Below are positions 21,231-32,814 of a DNA stretch of 64,000 nt, one piece after another; the stretch's first letter is position 1, and each line of letters begins with the position of its first letter. The position numbers were made by a program, and so were the translations under genes. The notes under the pieces were generated by a model. That model saw only the letters and a program-made list of their open reading frames with translations. It had not been told where the DNA came from and did not search any database. Source of the stretch: Tetrastigma voinierianum (Eukaryota; Streptophyta; Magnoliopsida; Vitales; Vitaceae); the NCBI GenBank assembly GCA_016808115.1, contig JAEQBH010000646.1, positions 1,426,001-1,490,000 of the forward strand, written 5' to 3'.

Positions 21231-22259
21231 ATTACCCTGGTTTTGGGAGCAAGTTAACTTCAATCCTAAGAATTGGTTGAAGAGTCCTGGTTTTGGAAGT
21301 CATCCAAGTCTTAAAGGGAATCAAATCCTAAAAGTAGCTTTTTAAACACATGTTGTCCTGGTTTTGGAACATGGTAGTCTAAATTGTGAAATGTATGGTT
21401 TGAAAGTTTCAGTCAAGACTGTACTATAATACCCTTCGATAATTTCAGGTTTCAACCCATAACAAATTTGATTTTATAAACAAGTGCAAGCTAATAGTCA
21501 CATTATTAATTCCTTTCCAGTGTTTACTCTGGAAATCAGAAAAGAAACTATCAGTTATTAAAATGCGGACAATCTTATTTTAGCATTCGTATATTTACTC
21601 TATTGAATAGTCGATTCATCGATTAGAAATGCGAATTGAATAGTGATATCAGCCAGGCTAGTTTGAGGTGTAATCTTTGGAAATTTCTTATCTGTATCCA
21701 CATGGGTATGATGTCACGAACTTAAAATCCACTTTATTACTTGTTGACCAGTGCACTTGCAGTAAGCAGCCCAGTTGTAGTTAAATAGTTTAAAATAAGA
21801 AGAGAAACAACTTGGTTCGCAACACGTTTTTGATGTAGCTGCTAGGGACTTAACAAGTCTCTGGTTGCAGTGTTAGAAATTTTGCCAACTATCAAAAATC
21901 CTTCTCCGAATCATTAATTTGCCCAGATAGTGAAAAGATCTAGTAAACGGGATACTTAGTCCCCATGGTATCGATAACAACTTTTTAGTTTGAAAGACAT
22001 GACCCCTACGCTTACGGTAATTTTAGGAAACTATTTTTATATAACACACACAGTCGGCGTAACAAGCAGCAAGCTTCTAGGTGCAAAATTTTTCTCCTAT
22101 TTGCTTTTGATTTGTCCTAGTTTCATTCGATTAGCTCCATGGATGACCTAAACATAAAAAGTAGATATTAGAGCCTTAAAATACTTATAATTATCATAAA
22201 CAAAAATAAAATCCATTAAGAAAGATATGATAAAATGAGTGTTTAAGACACTCAACACA
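21231..22259 (-). repeat. LTR-type sequence D, minus orientation
   Basis: On the minus strand it begins TGTGTTGAGTGTCTTAAACA right after a polypurine tract. It contains TTGCAGTAAGCAGCC's complement and a GCAAGTGCACTGGTCAACA phrase near 21750-21770; a similar 'GCAAGTGCAC..GTC' phrase is widespread in plant LTR elements. Its lower end is unknown because the TGTAACGCCC-type block borders it. No ORF of note. Confidence 0.5.
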
Positions 22260-22270
22260 CCCCCAAACTT
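22256..22270 (-). other. Polypurine tract of element D
   Basis: The minus strand reads AAGTTTGGGGGTGTG, preceded by CTTGAGAGCAAGCAAAG (up to about 22292). This is the same 'ACTTGAG(N)GCAAGCAAA..AAGTTTGGGGG' arrangement that precedes the element F LTR at 15385. It primes plus-strand DNA synthesis and fixes the orientation. Confidence 0.7.
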
Positions 22271-23162
22271 AAAACTTTGCTTGCTCTCAAGTAAAGGAAG
22301 GCATGTAAAGGAACAACACAATGATTCACATGAGTAAAGAATGGTGCTAGCAATTAGTTAAGAGAAAACATTAATAAAGTTCTATGTAAACAATTTAGCC
22401 AAATTTAGATCCCAAAACATTTATAGTCTCTAAAGGATGAGGCATACAATGGAATGGTGATCAAGAAAATTTCCCCCCTAAGTCCTCAATAGACTTTTCC
22501 TAAGGAAACTGGTGAAAATGATGTTTTAGATCTCAAATATAATCTAAGGTTCCCAAGCACTCTCCATCCAAACTTAACTCACTCTTTTGAAGGATAGTAA
22601 CTAAAACAAGTTGAGAACGCAAGATGAGTATCATAAATACTCCTTTTATCTCCATTTTTATCTTAGTTTTTAGTAGTTTTATGATAATTAAGAGTTTAAA
22701 TGCTCTAGATGTTCAATTTTGTGATAAGGTCAACCATTGGGCGGGGAGGAGCGGAAATGAGCGAAACTAAAGAAAAATCAACAAACTCATCATGTAGAAG
22801 CAGTTGCATTTCAATCTTTTTAGCTATAAATGATCCCAAATGACTCCTTTTATGATATGGATGAGTTAGAGACTTTATAAGCTTTCTGAAAAGTCCTTAT
22901 TCACTTAATTTGGATTTCAAATGATAAAGTTGTGGCTTTTAGAAGTAGGAAGAAGAGAAGAGTGCTCAAAAGCTAACCAATTGGCACGCTTTGTTGATTC
23001 AGCATTTACCATTACTTCTAAAGCATTTTCTCTAGTCATATCCATAATATAGACTTCAAGATCTTTCCGTAGACACCAAGATTACATAATTTAGAGTCCG
23101 AATGAAGAAGTTACAACCTTGGGAAGTTAGGGAGCAAAAGAACGAAATTTAGCACATAGAGT

Positions 23163-23400
23163 AACCAATCGATTGATGGCTTAGGCGATTAACCGGTTGC
23201 GCAAGATGTTGACCAGTTGCCCAAAAAATCATCAAGCTAGAATGAAGTCTCACGCTCAGGCATGAGATTTCTCTTGCTGAGGTGTGAGTTCACTCATGCT
23301 ACAGTGTGAGACTACACGCTAAGGCGTGAAATGGCTTAGCTTGCACAGTAGCTCCCCACTTTCTCCACGTCGTGATGTTGATCCACCATGCTGCAACATG
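23163..23400 (+). repeat. Dyad-motif array 5 (CACGC..GCGTG type) upstream of a TATA box
   Basis: Four 16-bp units of form CAYGCTNAGGYRTGAG (second less perfect) start at 23251, 23273, 23295 and 23315, gaps 22, 22 and 20. The fourth has perfect arms CACGC/GCGTG around TAAG. Before them are three AACCNNTTG-type sites (23163, 23191, 23211); after them come CGTCGTGATG (23368) and TGCTGCAACA (23389), 21 bp apart. The array ends 58 bp before the TATA box. Motif sequence differs from arrays 1-4 but layout matches array 4. Confidence 0.75.
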
Positions 23401-23457
23401 AATGTCAGAGTCCAAAAATTATTGAAGCCCTTCGTTTTGCCTTCTCTTTGCTTTGCC

Positions 23458-23466
23458 TATAAATAG
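23458..23466 (+). promoter_or_regulatory. TATA box of LTR E
   Basis: GCCTATAAATAGAAC, the same TATAAATAG core as LTR G. It lies about 60 bp downstream of the dyad array. Confidence 0.7.
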
Positions 23467-23740
23467 AACAAATTTGAGCATTAGGGTGAAGGACTGACAG
23501 GTTTCCTTTTCTAACTTGGGGACCTCTGGCACCTCTACAGTTTGAGAAAACATTTCTTTTAACCCTTTTTAAAGGGTGAACATGTTTGTAATCAGTTGAG
23601 CAAACCCGTTTCTCTAATTGTGTTTCCATTAAAATCTTATGAAACATGGTGGGAGAAAAACTTTTTTTCTTTTAAACATCAAACCCTTTTTATACGCAAC
23701 ATTTTATAGGAAATCGAGACCAGGTTCCTCTGTTTTAAAA

Positions 23741-24478
23741 TGTGCGATTAGTGCCCCCAAAGTGCTGGCACGAACCATTTAAGATAGGTTCTAAGTAATT
23801 TTGTGTACTAATCATATTGGATAAGTCGATGACACGTGTAGAGTCCCTTTGGTACTAATGATTGTATTTCGAGGGGAATTTGTTTGTGGTAGTTTTAGTA
23901 AGGTTTTAGAACATATTCTATCATCGAAGCTAAACATCATAAGGAAGTTGAGCTGATTTACATCGAGTTCGTATGATTTATCTTGATTGCATCAAGCCGG
24001 GGATGAAGTTGATCAGGGAGGGAGGCGGGAGCAAGCGAGGGCAGCCAGGCGGTTAGCTGTATAGCGAAATTTGGCTACAATAATGAAATTTTCGCATTAT
24101 AAGCGAGAGCCCCAGCTACAATAGCAAAATTTTAAGCTATGTATAGCAATTTAGCTATATGGCGATTTTCCACTATTATGCGAATTTGCACCTACATATG
24201 AGAAATTCACCTTGGCAGAAACCATCTGCTCCTTTGTTTTTGTGTGCAGGCTGACCTGTTTTGGACGATTTAGTTCTGCCTCAGCCAATTGCTATTTAGG
24301 TTAAGATTTGGTATTTTCACTGTTTGTGAAGCTATAAGCCATTTATGAACAATTTGTAACCTAACTTTTCATAGGGAGTATTTCCATTACCATGGGCCCA
24401 CGGCCCCTCATTTGTCTCTCTCTCTCCTCTTTCTCTGGCACCAGCGATCAAACACGCTTGAGGATGTAACAAAGGATG
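23741..24478 (+). repeat. 5' LTR of element B, left part (U3 and promoter side)
   Basis: It aligns with 51399 to about 52095 of the 3' LTR: CTAAGTA..TTTTGTACTAATC, then GTCCCTTTGGTA, then CGAGTTCGTATGATTTATCT. It ends at ...AACAAAGGATG, exactly where the Tat LTR starts. The interrupted phrase continues at 41440 as GGATGCTCACATTAAAGCC; the uninterrupted 3' LTR has AAAGGATGTTTAACTAAAAG. Confidence 0.85.
24474..24478 (+). repeat. Target-site duplication GGATG of the Tat element (left copy)
   Basis: GGATG directly before TGTAGACC at 24479, repeated at 41440-41444 directly after ...CCACA. The empty site in the element B 3' LTR (AAAGGATG, about 52094-52101) contains GGATG once. This confirms integrase-mediated insertion with a 5-bp stagger. 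Confidence 0.9.
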
Positions 24479-27455
24479 TGTAGACCAAATTACATCTACT
24501 CTTCGACATATCACCCAAATTGATCATTGACCATTTGGTTGAAGCTCTTAGGTGGCCCATTTGTTCCTCACATGATTTGCATAGGTGACATGGCACGCAT
24601 GGCTCGTTTGTCACATGACTTTTAATTTTTTTTATTATATTTACTTATTTGATTTATCTATTCATTTTATTATTATTATTTTGATCATTTTATTTTAAAA
24701 AAGAAAGTAGTTTTACTCATTTATTTAATTTAATATTTTTAAGGAAGCTTTACTTTCATTTTTTTTTATTTTTTTATTTTTATTTTTTGTTTAAGAAGAT
24801 GTTTGTTTCATTTAATTTATTTTATTATTTTAAAAAAATGCTTTATTCTGATAGTTTGACAATTTAAAAAATGTTCCATTTTATTTACATTTTGTTAAGT
24901 TTTTATTCGTAAGGTAATATACTTGGAAAAGGTTTTTTTTTATCATTATTGTTTTACATTATTTTGAGGTGATTTCAATAACGTAAATAATAAGAGAATA
25001 CATAAAAAAAAAAAAGGAAAATAGATGAGATTAATGGGTTTTGGGAGAATAAAAAAAGGAAGGAGTTCCCCATAAAGAGATTTTGCTTCTCGATGCATGG
25101 AAAAATAAGGAGAGTTTTAATAGGGCACGAGTTTTTAAAGAAGGAAGGAGGAAGGGTTTCTTGAGAAAAGGAAGGTTTTCTTGGGAAGGAGGTTTCAAAA
25201 GGAGGGAGGTTTTGTGAGTAAGAAGGGTGAAGAAAAAAAAGAAAGTAGAGAAAAAAAAAAGGGTCCAGGAGACAGAGAAAGTTTTTAAGTGAGATGAGGT
25301 TGTTTAGAAAACATTTTAATTTTCTTTAAGCGGGCTGTTCGGCGGTGAAAGAAGGTATTTTGAGACAAAAATTTGGTACAGTCAAGCTTTTACAATTTCT
25401 TCCCGGGTAGGCGATTTCTTATGAACCTTATGTTATCTTATTTATTTATCTATTTATTTTGGTTTTATTTATGAGTTGTTCGAATGCGGTTTAGAAAGGA
25501 ATATTTTAGTTATATTAATGTTTAGGGTACCGTAAAAAATAATTCTGGATGTTTTAGGTTCTTGATGGAGCTGTTTTAGTAAGAAAGGCAATTTTTTTGC
25601 ATGATTAGTTATATTAAGGTTTAGAAAAAAAAAAATAATTTACGGTATTATGTTTTAGGTTCTTGATGTTTGGTTGTTTTAGATAATTTTTTGCGTGATT
25701 AGTTATATTAAGGTTTAGAGTTTTAGTAAAAAAAAAATAATAATTTCTGGATGTTTTGGGTTCTTGAGGTTTGGTTGTTTTAAAAATAATTTCTAGTATG
25801 TTTTTGGTAATCTGATTATTTAAAAAAAATATTTTTGAATGTTTTAGGATATATTATTAATGTTTAGAGTTTTCTTAAAAATAATTTTACAGGATGTTTT
25901 TGGGTTCTTGAGGTTTAGTTGTTTTTTAAAAATAATTTCTAGTATGTTTTAGGTAATCATGATGTTAAAAAGTATATTTTGAATTAATTTTGGGATATAT
26001 TAATGTTTAGAGTTTTCGTAAAAAATAATTCTGGATGTTTGGGTTCTTGAAGTTTGAGAATTTTGTTTTAGTAAAAAAAAAATAATTTCTAATGTGTATA
26101 GGTAATCTTGATGTTAAAAAATATTTTTGAATGTTTTTGGGATATATTAATGTTTAGAGTTTTTGTAAAAATAATTTCTGGATGTTTTTGGGGTGATATT
26201 GATATAGTTGCTTTAGTAAAAAATTAATTTGAATGTTTTGGGATATATTAATGTTTAGAGTTTTAAGTAAAAATAATTTCTGGATGTTTTTTGGGTAGTA
26301 TTGATATAGTTGCTTTAGTAAAAAAAATTAATTTGAATGTTTTGGAATATATTAATGTTTGAGTTTTCGGTGAGGAGTTGTTTTGGATGTTTTGGACCTC
26401 ACAGCCAATAATTTAGAATTGCACCAGTAAAAGTAAATTAAAGTCATTTTTTGGGTTACTCATTTTAAGAGCTTTGATAAAGAAGTACTGTATTACTTCT
26501 TTTATTATATTGATGTTTTAAGTTTTTTGATAAGCTGTTACAGATGCAGATTTATATGAATCTTAAAGTTCTGTGGCTCAATTTTTCTAAATGCGAATAA
26601 CTGTCCGATGTTTTAAGTTTTAGATTCAAACCTCATTTTGCGTTTGCAGTACTATTAATCATGAATTTTTGGTTAAAATAATTTCTAAATGCTTTTTCGA
26701 TTATGTTGATGATCAGGATCTTAGTTTGATAAATTTGATCAATTATATTTAGTTTGCTTTGAAATTTTCTGGGTAAAAAAATTGGATTCGTTGTTTATCA
26801 AATTAAAAAGTTAGTGTTTCAAAATTTAGTCTTGGTGGCTGGTTAAAGTGGAAAATCTTGTTACATAAGTTAACTGTTTAGGTTTAATAGTTAGATTCAA
26901 GAGTTTGTTTTTTTAGGATTGTTCGTTCTTCGTTTAGAATTTGGTTGATTATCTTAACTTCTTTGGTATGAATTTTGGTGTTTGGTTGAATAGTTGTTGG
27001 TGCTGGGCTGATCAAGTGCTTTTGCAGCACATGCGAGGACCAGATAGCGCTATTGGTCTGATTGTTGGTCCATATGCATGCAGATACCACTTAAGACTAT
27101 GTGATTTATGTCATCTATGTAGCCTAGTGGGTTGCCTGATTTTTGACCCATATGCTCCCACATACCCAATTCACTATTAGAGGTAGGGTTAGGACTGGGG
27201 GTGCTTCTCATATGAGTTACCTTAAGATAGGTAATCGATCTGAGATGAAATACAGTTTATGAGACGGCTTTTTCCATATTAGATCATTGGGGTTTTGTTC
27301 TTACTTGATTTTCCCACTTAAAAATAAAAATAAAGTAATTAGCGACTCAAAACCATCATTCCTCTTTGAGACCGGTTTCAAAACTCAGTCGACCCATTTT
27401 CTTTTCACATTTTCCTTCCATTTAAGCGATCGCCCGGCCGTGGATCGGTTAGTCC
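24479..27455 (+). repeat. 5' LTR of the Tat element
   Basis: It aligns with 38430-41439 throughout: TTGATCATTGACCATTTGGT near 24520 and 38473, the T-rich tract near 24630-24800, the A/G-rich block near 25000-25300, the subrepeat array, and the TTCCATATT/GGGGTTTT end. The right end is set by the PBS at 27456. Differences from the 3' LTR are mostly short indels. No clear TATA box was singled out. Confidence 0.85.
25511..26360 (+). repeat. Subrepeat array inside the Tat 5' LTR
   Basis: A unit containing ATATTAATGTTTAGAG, then TAAAAATAATTTCTGGATG, then TTTTGGGTTCTTGAGG recurs at about 25511, 25610, 25705, 25848, 25996, 26145, 26243 and 26346. Distances are near 97 or 148 bp, as if built from a sub-unit of about 49 bp. 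The matching array in the 3' LTR is 39500-40400. Confidence 0.8.
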
Positions 27456-27477
27456 TGGTCGCGACCTCGTTTGGGGA
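27456..27477 (+). other. Primer-binding site of the Tat element
   Basis: The sequence TGGTCGCGACCTCGTTTGGG with GA after it resembles the TGGCGACTC..CTGGGGA site of plant Tat/Ogre elements, which I recall is complementary to a tRNA-Arg 3' end, with two small insertions. It follows directly on the LTR end. Confidence 0.55.
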
Positions 27478-28280
27478 ACGAACCGAGATCTCTGGTTTCA
27501 TAAGAGGATCAGCTTGAACTTAGGTTGGGTATATTAGGCGCATGGTTCTCTGATCAATGGCTCTTAGGCTACATAGATGGCGATGATCAAAAACTTGGTT
27601 GGTATTTATACACTTATGGTTTGTTTATGCTTGTGTGTTCTGTTGGATTCTAGCATGTTTGTTCATGATTGATTTGGTACTAGCTATATGTTTTGATTGG
27701 CATAGATGGTTAGTTTGTATGTAGATTTGTGATAGGCTTTACTCTTTGTGCATGATTGTTTCTTGCATGTTGCTCTTTCCCTTGCATGGTATGGCTTGTG
27801 TTTGTGAGACGCGTGTGTATCCTGCTTGAATCACTAGTCTTGGTCGATTATTTCCTCATTGATTGCTTATGTCTCGTTTGGGAGTCATTCCCATTGTCTG
27901 TACGACGGTAGGGGTTTGGAATAAGGTCTAGCATAGGGCTATATCGATGTAGTAGAACCTTTATGGGGATGTGGATGTCAGAGCATGAAGACTGTATAGC
28001 CGAGGCTAGTTTCATGGACCTTGCGTGGCGGTGTGTCATTGTGATTGTTGATTGATTGTTAATTACGATCTTGGGTTGCTGCGTGGTATCCTTGTGGAGT
28101 GCGGTCGTTTAACCTTTAGGACTTGCCGCTTTTCCGCTGTTAACGCGACGCCTTACCTTAAATTACCGTGTCAAATCATCCATATGTTCCGTCCGATTAT
28201 TGATATTTGTATCCGTTAATTCCTTAAATTTCATTGTGGGATTGCATTCTTGGATTGATTTTGGTTGATGAACTACGGGG
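27478..28280 (+). other. 5' leader of the Tat element
   Basis: Non-coding leader between PBS and gag region. It contains T/G-rich text with repeated TTGATTG/TTTGTTTATG phrases. I see no extra upstream ORF of the kind some Ogre elements carry, but decay could hide one. Confidence 0.4.
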
Positions 28281-30240
28281 CGACGCACCCCCTTTCCTTT
28301 TGTAGGATTGTTGACTAAAAATGACACAGGTTCCGGCGGATTCGGTCGGAGTAGACTTGATGGGGTCGAATCCACACAGTCAATTCGCGGACATCAATCA
28401 TAGAGATATGGACTCCGTCTGTTCTGTCGACCAGCTATTGAGATTACGATACCATGGCATCTCTTGGGATCTTATATTAGAGCTGGGACCGTGAGTTGTC
28501 GACTCGAATGACCATTGCAAATTCGGGGCGCCGCGCGACTCTGCCTCCACCACCACCACCATCGCCGGACCCGCGATGCGGCGGGACTTCTGGCAGTTCC
28601 ACCTCCGCCCACCCCCGCCCGCATTATACGGGGCCAGCATGCAGCGGTATCTGGTGCCACCTCCGCTTCCACCGCCTTTAGTTCCGTCGACCGTGGTTGG
28701 AACTTTGATTCTATAGCGGTGAGACCATGCCACGATACGTTGTGACCCTGCGCAGGTGTGATAACACTTTCGGGCCGTGCTCGATAGGATTGACGGTCAG
28801 TCTGCATGTTCCGATGGAGTTCTCCGGTTAGGCGGATATGATGACCTTCCGATGGCGGCCTTGCGGTTGATTCCATGCGGACATTGAGGTACGCGGGATA
28901 GGGTGCCCAGTATTCACTTGCGAGTTATACGGTATTTGTTATGCGCGGGCATAGATTGGGCGAGAGCCGCGGATGATCATGCTTTTCCCTCGCCGGTGAG
29001 TGGTGCCGCTTCGGCGTTGGTTTGCATCATTGGACCGCGGCGTGGGACGCCGGGCTGATTTGGGACGGGGTTTATCGGTGATATTCTTTTATCTGTAGTG
29101 GATGTATCCGGAGAGTTAGAAGGCCCTCGGTGAGGCGGATGGTCGGTCCTTTCATTCGTCTCATTTGGAGAGAAGATTGCCGCAGTTATAGATAGACCCT
29201 CGGAATGCGGTCGGATCGGCATGATTGTCGTAGTCTTGATACCTCGCTTTCTTTAGGCATCTCATGGGCTTTCCGCAGACGGACTTTTTGAATGGTGGGT
29301 TCAGGCCTCTATGGCATTGGGAGGGCATATCCCCAGGGGATTATGGGGACCTCTTCTCCGCCAGGACTCAAAGGGAAGCCCGGGGTCGGGACCGGACCAT
29401 CGGATGTTGGTCTGGGTGGCATGGCGGGACAAGTCCGCGTCACCCTCCGTTTGACGGTTTCGGACCTCCTTACCGGATGATGGGGCGAGGTCAGTGCGGA
29501 CCAATTGCTCCTTCCGGGCCGGTTGGGCTACTTTCATCCATTACCACGGCCCGATTATATGCTACGGGCACCTCGGAGGCCCTTGTACGGTACCATCGGC
29601 GGTATAGAGCACCGCACCGGCGCTAGGCGTTTACGACTTCGGGATGCCCGCGTAGAAACATTTGAGAATTGGTTGAAGGGGGTTTGATTGTTCCTTACCT
29701 AGACCACCACCTGACTCTGCGGATTAGGCCAGTCTTCAGCGTACTTTATCCTCAGTACGATCATGTCTGAATGTTGTCTGGCGATGAGGCATACTAATCG
29801 GGACTTGCCAGGTGATCGAGTTTAGTTGACAGGGCGATCTGGTGACCTCTGAGACCAGTTACTCACTCATGACACTAAGTGTACCTCCACCGAAGTGTAC
29901 ATTTGATTAATTATTCAGGAAATGAGATATTCGTGATGGAATGGGATGGAAACTCCTGACGATCGGTTGTATCTGAGCCTTCGAGGAGTTTAGTGTATCG
30001 CCGGGGTGTGAGTCTCGATCCATTTGGTTGACTCCGGATGATGTTCCGGCAGACGGCAATATCGGCTAGTATACTTGCAACATGTTCCTCCGTGACACCT
30101 TTCATTGTTCCGGGTATGGGCGATCTGTAGAGATGTTCAGTTATTCTGAGGAGTGGGGTAGCTCGACCCCACTGTTGATAGACCTTTTCTTGCATTGATG
30201 CTAGAGATGAGATTCGAGAGGAAGATGATGAAATTTTACG
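28280..30240 (+). pseudogene. gag: Gag region of the Tat element (badly decayed)
   Basis: By position, between the leader and the protease, this should encode Gag. It is GC-rich and codes in short pieces rich in Pro, Gly and Arg (for example GPTPPSPDPRC-like text near 28560 and a Pro/Gly-rich run near 29280-29480), as in Tat gag N- and C-terminal parts. I could not recognise the capsid core with certainty: stops and frame changes occur every 100-200 bp. Long minus-strand frames here follow from high GC and are not genes. Confidence 0.45.
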
Positions 30241-30429
30241 CGGAGTTCTTTGCTTTCAGACGCATTTCCATTTGGAGCTTATTGGCACCGTCCGGCCGCA
30301 CGCCGAGCGCGTGTCGAGCTCGGTGATTAGAGTTGATCTGCTACCGCCGTGATCCACTTTACGGCGGCGGATGGAGCTATGCGTAGTGTTTTACGATGAT
30401 TTACCACGGGGATCGGACCATGTTAGCCC

Positions 30430-30930
30430 TTTGTTAGAGCCGATGTTGCTTGTTCAGGTCATAGGGTGCCATGATCTGATGAACAACGGCTCGCCCTTGC
30501 GTTTGTCCACTGAATTCTGACCATTGCTTTTCCAGGATTTCAGTCAGATTTTGGGCCATCCACTCTGACCATGGGGCTTATGGCCAGGACTGGAGGGCCA
30601 GTTATAGGCACTCACTTTCACACATATCACTTGATTAGTCCAGTCAGATACTCCATACTACATTCGGGTTTTGAGCATCAGTCATCCTTTAACTTTGCTT
30701 TAGGTGGCCTTGGATTCATGGTAGTGCTATACCATCTTAGCTTCATCGGAGGTGGGATTCATACCGCGAGGGCGCATTATCTGTCTGGTCATTACGAATG
30801 TTACCCTCACCCCACTCTGACGGTCTCACCGAATCGCCACAGTGAACGATTTGCATGGCCGGGTTTGTTTTGGCGAAGTCGGGTTGTCGGTTAGAGAGGA
30901 TGCGATAGAGACATGGTACATGTCTTTTGA
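30430..30930 (+). pseudogene. pol: Aspartic protease of the Tat element
   Basis: A-C-S-G-H-R-V-P leads to L-M-N-N-G-S-P-L at 30476-30499, where the family has the active-site L-x-D-(N/D/T)-G-S. Here the catalytic position reads Asn (AAC, one G-to-A from GAC). It continues with GTHFHTYHLISPVRYSIL and S-S-F-N-F-A-L-G-G, equal to the I-G-P-V-R-Y-S-I...S-F-N-L-L-L-G-R-P-W stretch of Tat proteases. D-R-D-M-V-H-M-S-F-D follows near 30907. At least two frameshifts. Without the Asp this copy could not process its polyprotein. Confidence 0.75.
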
Positions 30931-30948
30931 TCGACCTGGCCAGCGCTG

Positions 30949-31233
30949 GTGCTTAGCATGATGAGGCATGTCTTATATGCTGGTTTGGGATTGGTCGGCC
31001 GTAGGCGGGGGCCGCGCGAGTTTACTATTACAGTTGATCATGACATATCTTATGGGTTGGGTTACATCCCAACGGCGGATGATGCGCGACACATGGAACG
31101 ACTGCGTAGAGAGAGAGTAAGAGCTCGCATGTCCGGCATTCCATTCGATTATCCCCTTCGCCCATACACTTTTCAGTTAGTTGACTATTTACGGAGGATG
31201 AGGAGTATGCACCCGCCTTACGAGAGGAGTTGA
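30949..31233 (+). pseudogene. pol: Protease-RT linker with G-patch-like segment (Tat pol)
   Basis: The frame reads L-S-M-M-R...G-L-G-L-V-G-R-R-R-G-P-R-E-F, then V-D-H-D-I-S-Y-G-L-G-Y-I-P-T, then RVRARMSGIPFDYPLRPYTF. This Gly-Leu-Gly segment and the P-F-D-Y-P-L-R-P-Y block are distinctive of Tat-clade pol between protease and RT. It is the longest well-kept frame of this element. Its molecular role is not known to me beyond a possible RNA-binding G-patch. Beyond 31233 the text degrades into an acidic spacer (31380-31950) with tandem-like HDTHRRDGHDR/LYNGHDRPW pieces. Confidence 0.75.
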
Positions 31234-32089
31234 CCATGTTTCAAAATGCCTGCATTTGAGATTCGGGGGCATTGACATGCGCCGAGGCCAGATTTGTTTG
31301 GTCCCGAGACCACGAAGCCACTTTCGAGGCGTGGCAGTTTTGCAATCACGGATAGAGCCGGTGTGTTTTTTCCATGTGCTTTCTGGGAGATCCACGGCTA
31401 TGATCTACCTCAGTTTGGGGATGAAAATGATGGAGTGACTCTTCACGATACACATAGGCGAGATGGACATGATCGGCGCGTTCCTTGACACACTGACCGC
31501 GTGGGCCACCGTGTACTTTTGACATGTTTGGGTTTCTGATTGATTATGATGCGGTGACACTTTATGAATTAAGCACCTTGTATAATGGACATGATCGGCC
31601 TTGGTCGCATTACGGATGTTTCCCCACACAGGCCCAGATCCGGCTTTTGATGTGTTTGGAATTTCTATGTGAGTTTGATGATGATGGGCTTGTTGCTGCG
31701 ATGTGCCTCATGATCTTGACTTACGTTGAGGAGAGTCAGGCTAATGGACCCACCTCTTTCTTTTGACACTATGTCGGGTTTGTCACGCTTTGATGACATT
31801 CACGATGGTAATAATGGCATTGGGTATTTTCGGTATTAAACGTATCCTGACACATTTTCCTTTAATTGCACCACGACAGCGACACATGTATACGTGTTAA
31901 TGATGTAGGGAGACCTGGATGACCTTTGGGTGGTAAGTCGGGATCTAGATTCCGATATAGAGGGCGGAAGAGTTACACGGTTCTGGTAACCGCGAGTTGA
32001 TAGATTTTGGTGTACGGATCGGCCAGAGATTAGGATCGGCTCTTCCGCACATCTCGCGCCCAGTGAGAGAGAAGTAGATTGATTGACCT

Positions 32090-32800
32090 ACCGAGGTCAT
32101 GCGGATGTATTTGCATGGTCGTATGAGGACATACCCGGGGCTTGACACTATAGTTCGAAGCATCACTGCCCGGTCCTGCAAATGCTAGGCCAGTTAAGCA
32201 GAAATTGAGGAGACTATCTCGATGGAGTTTGCAGGTTAAAGAGGAGATTCAAAAGCAACTTAGTGTTGGCTTCCTGTCAGTAGTTGAGTATCTAGTGGTT
32301 GGCTAATGTCGTCCACTGTTCAAAAAGGATGGCAAGGTTAGAGTTTGTGTGTTGACTTTCGAAGTTTGAATAAGGCCCGATACAAGGATGATTTTCCCCT
32401 CCACACATTGATATGTTAGTTGGCGGCGCTGCGGGGCACCACATGTTGTCCCTTCATGGATGGGTTTTACGGGTATAATCGGATTTAATGGCTCGGAGGA
32501 TATAGGAAAGACTTCTTTCATCACAGTGGGGTACCTACTTGCTATGGATGTACCATTTGGGTTAAAAATCTGGGAGCCACGCATCGAAGCCCTTTACTTT
32601 ATTCCATGACATGATGCATAGAGATGTTGAGGTATCGTGGATGACGCGGTGGTGGGGTCGAGTAGGCCGATCACTTGCGACCTTACGGAGATTCTTTGGG
32701 AGGATCGGGGACATTTCAGTTGAGATTGAATCCCAGAAATGCACCTTTAGGGTAACCACGGGAGATTGTTGGAAGTCACATTGTTAGTGGCGGTATAGAG
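32090..32800 (+). pseudogene. pol: Reverse transcriptase of the Tat element
   Basis: The domain opens with D-V-F-A-W-S-Y-E-D-(M)-P-G-L-D near 32105. Then come V-K-E-E-I-Q-K-Q-L-S-V-G-F-L (32227-32270), D-G-K-V-R-V-C-V-D (32327 on) and D-D-F-P-L (about 32389). The catalytic box I-V-D-D is at 32633-32644, where the family has Y-V-D-D. L-R-R-F-F-G-R-I and N-P-(Q)-K-C-T-F follow. Both catalytic Asp codons remain. Single-base gaps shift frame at least five times. It would copy the 17-kb RNA using a tRNA primer. Confidence 0.85.
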
Positions 32801-32814
32801 TTGATCGAAAAACC

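Larger units (their letters stand above)
22682..23740 (+). repeat. LTR body E (plus orientation), broken by element B
   Basis: It starts about TGATAATTAAGAGTTTAAAT, similar in form to the start of LTR G (TGATGAGTGTGAAAC). It carries dyad array 5 and a TATA box at 23458. After a short leader the sequence runs into the start of the element B LTR at 23741. I could not recognise its continuation beyond 52813, so nesting of B in E is likely but not shown. Confidence 0.45.

Noticed and set aside
28398..28876. Long overlapping open frames on both strands in the Tat gag region (His-, Gly- and Trp-rich products)
   Set aside because: They overlap each other in antisense, have no domain match I know and follow from high GC with CCACCACCACC-type repeats. 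The plus strand is the element's coding strand.
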